Below, piece by piece: positions 61,046-64,000 of a stretch of 64,000 bases of DNA; positions within the stretch are counted from its first letter, which is position 1, and the number at the start of each line of letters is the position of its first letter. The stretch comes from Aptenodytes patagonicus (taxonomy: Eukaryota > Chordata > Aves > Sphenisciformes > Spheniscidae), in assembly GCF_965638725.1 (NCBI RefSeq), contig NC_134961.1, positions 4,549,641 through 4,613,640 of the forward strand, given 5' to 3'. The notes beneath the pieces were generated by a model. It saw only the letters and a program-made list of their open reading frames with translations. It did not search any database and was not told the origin of the DNA. The translations under genes and the position numbers were made by a program.

Positions 61046-63212
61046 GGGAGCATGTACGGGGCCCAGGAGTGGCTGGTCTCAGCGCCCCACAGAGCCCCAC
61101 GGCCACAGCAGTGCCCATGGGCTGGGGGGCCGGGGGGGGGGGGGGGGAATGGTGTCTGTGCATGTGTGTCTGTGTGGCCGTGCCAGCAATGTGGATGCCC
61201 TGGGGGATGCTCGCAGCCCCACGCTGGCCCTGGGGAAGCAGCAGGCAGGCAGGAAAGGAGCGCCGGGGGCTGCAGGGCTGGATGTGCTGCTGCACACTCA
61301 CGGTGGCGGAAAGATGCATTAGATAAGCTGATGAGCCCCAAAATACGTGGTCCCAAGGACACACACCTCTTCCCGCCCCCCCCACCCCGCCCTGGTGCCT
61401 CCTGTGGGGAAGCACAGGGTCCATCTGCCCCCTCCCTGTGCACCGGCTGCCTGGGCTGGGCTCAGCTGTGGGTGGGGAGCACGGCTTTGGTAGAGCCCTG
61501 CCAAAGCAGCTCGTCTGGGAGCACTGGAGAGGCCGTGCTGTCCTGGCCCTGCTGCCCTTCCCACCAGGGTTTCGTAATGTACCGCGGGGGATTGTTCCCG
61601 AGGAAACCACCGCATCAGCCGCGGGGCTGCGGCCAGATGTTGTTCAGTGTCACAGGCTCTGCCCCCCACCCAGGGCACGGGGCTGGGTCCTGCCTCGGTG
61701 CTGTGAAATTTGGGTGGAAACCTGCGCCCTGTGCTTGCAGCGCAGCCACTGGGGCCGTGCGTGCATGTGCCCGTGTGTGCCCCCGGGGTGCCGGGCGCTG
61801 CTGCAGCTGCTCTGCCTTGCCCCGCAGCTACCGGCGGTTCTGTCGGCTGGACGACGTCTCGGCCCAGTACTGGTCGCGCTCCTGGCTGCCCTCGGCCAGC
61901 TCGCTGGACAACCCGGCCTTCAGCAACTCGGAGGAGCTGCTCCACTTGCAGATCTTGGACAACGGCTGCTGCAGCTGCGGGGAGGACTCGGGCATCACCG
62001 ACAGCGCCAAGCATCGCCCCGCGCCACCTGCCCGCCTGGCATGCCGGCCCAGGTAGAGGGCGATTTGCCGAGCCTGCGTAGCAAGGTCTCGTCTTTAATT
62101 TGCTCAGCGGGCAGGGGTGAAGCAGAGAAGTGAGGGGCTTTGGGGGCACAGCAGCCTGCCCTGGCATCTCTGCTTTGCAGCCAACACCCAGCCACATGCT
62201 GGCCTCCCTGTGCTTATCAGCAGCCTTAACACCACAGCATCCTTTGGTGTCCAAGGAGAAATAAGGGGTTTCTCCTCCCCCACCATGTAAGGGGCTCTGT
62301 GTGATGGGGACTGGTTTAACAGCAGAAGGGTTCACATCTGCAGGAAACAGTGTGGTTGTGTGTGTGTATGAGAAAGTCTTATAATCAGCTTCCAGGGGTG
62401 TAAATGGAAAAAAGGCCCTGGAAGTTTCCAGTTTCATGAGCAAAGGGCACTACAGCCAGGGACACCCCCACCCACAGGCCCCGGGGCCGGGCAAGTTGAG
62501 AGCACAGCCACAGCTCAGGAGCAACTCCCTTCGCTGCTGTCCTTGAGATCAGCGCCGCTGCGGGGACCTGGGAGCGTGTTTGCGGACGGACAGTGTCAGT
62601 GCAGCGAGCACATTGCCCACTGGAGCAAAATACCTGTGAGCAGGGTCCTGCTCCTCAGGTCTCCAGGCTGCTCTATCAGAAACAGCTAGACTTCTACCCC
62701 CTCCTCCCCCTCTTTTAATTTCCAATGAATTTTCTTCCCAGTTTCCACTATGACTGGGACACAAGTTCCAGCAGCATCAACGATCCCATGGTGGACTCTG
62801 GAAAAGCCAGCGATATCTCAGTGTCGAGTTGGCCCATGGAGCCCATCCAGTGGACACCCTTCCCCCTCCTCCATCAGCTTTCCAGGCAGCGACCGGTGAG
62901 CAGAGCAGGCCGTGGAAGTGGCTTTGAGTTTTGGCTTGCGTGTGTGGGAGTGCTGAAGGGGCCGTGCTCCCTCCCTGCAGCGGGTGTGCAGATGCCCGTG
63001 GCTGCACGGGGAGGGTGACACCAGCAGCGGAGGGAGCCTCCGAGGGAGGCACTGGGAGCCATCAGCTCCTCCCCAGCTTCCCGGCTGGAGGGCAGCAGCA
63101 GCGCTGGCAGCGCAAGATGAAATTGCTCTCTCCACAGCACAAAGCCAGACGGCCTCGTTCGTACTGCGAGGGGATGGAGCTGGTCAACCTTGAGAGGAGC
63201 TGGACAGCCTGA
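56125..63212 (+). CDS. Mucin-like type I membrane protein with SEA and EGF-like domains (11 exons; frame conflict at exon 3/4)
   Basis: Exons: 56125-56173, 57209-57328, 57500-59385, 59538-59651, 59732-59790, 59942-60099, 60259-60421, 60499-60690, 61828-62052, 62742-62895, 63138-63212. All introns are GT-AG; total 3195 nt. Residues 1-30 hold a possible short signal peptide and a Cys-bearing segment. Exon 3 encodes about 620 residues rich in Pro, Ser, Thr and Gly, typical of an O-glycosylated mucin stalk. Exons 4-6 form a SEA domain (IPCELVLDMGF, LRLEVTGIR, then EGSVVLEYDALF with the GSVV autoproteolysis-type motif). Exon 7 and the start of exon 8 form an EGF-like module (DYCKNHGIC, LCQCPVGSDFW). 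A transmembrane helix follows (MAAGVLLSIILLGAVVAAVA), then a cytoplasmic tail of about 170 residues ending LVNLERSWTA. In the long mucin frame a TGA (59380-59382) is the second-last codon of exon 3. The architecture resembles IMPG1/2 and MUC3/12/17; the exact orthologue is not recognised. Confidence 0.7.
56389..56415. repeat. CCGGCA hexanucleotide microsatellite
   Basis: About four and a half perfect copies of ccggca lie in intron 1 of the mucin-like gene, within the CpG island. Confidence 0.85.
56584..56628. repeat. GTGCC pentanucleotide microsatellite, nine copies
   Basis: Nine perfect copies of gtgcc lie in intron 1 of the mucin-like gene. The array is likely length-polymorphic. Confidence 0.95.
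61009..61044. repeat. 36-base G homopolymer
   Basis: An uninterrupted run of 36 G lies in intron 8 of the mucin-like gene. A second run of 16 G is at 61132-61147. Both can form G-quadruplexes, and their assembled lengths are likely to be unreliable. Confidence 0.95.
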
Positions 63213-64000
63213 AGACCGCAGAGCAAAGCACAGGCACCAAGGTTCAGCTTTTAAAACCAACCACATTTTATTTCCACGTAACAAGCTCAGTGAAGGAATT
63301 TCAAACACTTTGACGATACAATCAACGCAGGTGTGATGTCAGTTCCACTCGAGGCAGAGTCCTGAAAGATTATCTGCCAACATTTTCACCACTGTTTCGG
63401 ACCAGACTTCAGAAGCCAGCTTTGGCTTGGGACAGCGTATTTCGTAGTAAGTAGTTACAGATAAGTGTCTAGTAACACACAATGCTGGCATCCAACAGAG
63501 TTAATGACTTACATCCGGCAATTTGAAAATAAAGTCTAACAGATTTTTGAAGTCACATCGTACTATGTACATACATGGTCTGCCCTATAGCCATTTCAGA
63601 ACAAGCTAAGCCACTGTGAAAAGTGAAATACAAATTAAGCGCTGCTGCATTGTTCATCGTGATTAATGTAAATGAGGTATAAATTTAAACACCAGTACGT
63701 TTTAAGCATTAAAGTTTATTTTCCAAAATGCTCTCCTTATTTGCAAGTGTCCTCTTGAGCATCTAGCTGGGCACAAATGGTGGGGTCATTTGAAAATGGG
63801 GCGTTTGAAGTATACCGAGGATGAGGGCAACAGGATCCCAAAGGTGCTCGAATAGAAAAGGGAAAGCAAGCTGCAGTTTTCTACACTTATATTCTCATCT
63901 CATAGTGGGCACGTTGAGGGAGATTTTTGCTAGAATAAAATGCAGATCTGTTCATAAAAAAAAAATCAGTTTGCTAAAAGAAAATCAAACTATGGGAATA
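63213..64000. other. 3'UTR of the mucin-like gene and possible minus-strand 3'UTR
   Basis: After the stop codon the sequence turns AT-rich. A plus-strand AATAAA at 63528-63533 could end the mucin-like transcript. Minus-strand AATAAA signals (plus TTTATT at 63267-63272 and 63715-63720) suggest that a convergent gene beyond the window also ends here. No coding exon is visible on either strand. Confidence 0.4.

Overview
The window looks like compact, GC-rich vertebrate nuclear DNA, most likely a bird microchromosome. It holds seven multi-exon protein genes in 64 kb, with short introns, CpG-rich promoters, long G/C homopolymers, no recognisable mammalian SINEs and one possible retroviral-type LTR. 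The species call is inference; the gene calls rest on exon-by-exon reading of splice sites and reading frames.

Layout, left to right: UBFD1 (+, 5' end cut off by the window, CDS ends at 6020); about 6 kb of 3'UTR/intergenic sequence; ERN2, encoding IRE1-beta (+, 11986-24487, 22 coding exons, 964 aa); PLK1 (-, 31731-26715, 10 exons, 599 aa), tail-to-tail with ERN2; about 3.6 kb of intergenic DNA with two minisatellites; DCTN5 (-, 40130-36989, 6 exons, 182 aa); PALB2 (+, 40298-50752, 13 exons, 1345 aa), head-to-head with DCTN5 over a 167-bp shared promoter; NDUFAB1 (+, 51264-53255, 148 aa); a possible solo LTR; and a mucin-like type I membrane protein gene with SEA and EGF-like domains (+, 56125-63212). 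The right end is AT-rich and may be the 3'UTR of a minus-strand gene outside the window. For the six genes with a known human counterpart, every junction keeps frame, so those genes look intact.

The six conserved genes are those of human 16p12.2, but the block NDUFAB1-PALB2-DCTN5-PLK1-ERN2 is inverted relative to UBFD1. They have separate jobs: ubiquitin-like adaptor (UBFD1), ER stress sensing (ERN2), mitosis (PLK1), dynactin pointed end (DCTN5), homologous recombination (PALB2), and mitochondrial acyl carrier/complex I (NDUFAB1). I know of no counterpart of the mucin-like gene between these neighbours in human. It is the least familiar element here, and its reading frame conflicts at one exon junction.

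Other notable points are three GC-AG introns (PLK1, PALB2, NDUFAB1), a 54-bp in-frame intron in NDUFAB1, a CCAAT plus CHR cell-cycle promoter on PLK1, an ETS/X-box bidirectional promoter between DCTN5 and PALB2, and a 13-copy 30/32-bp minisatellite.
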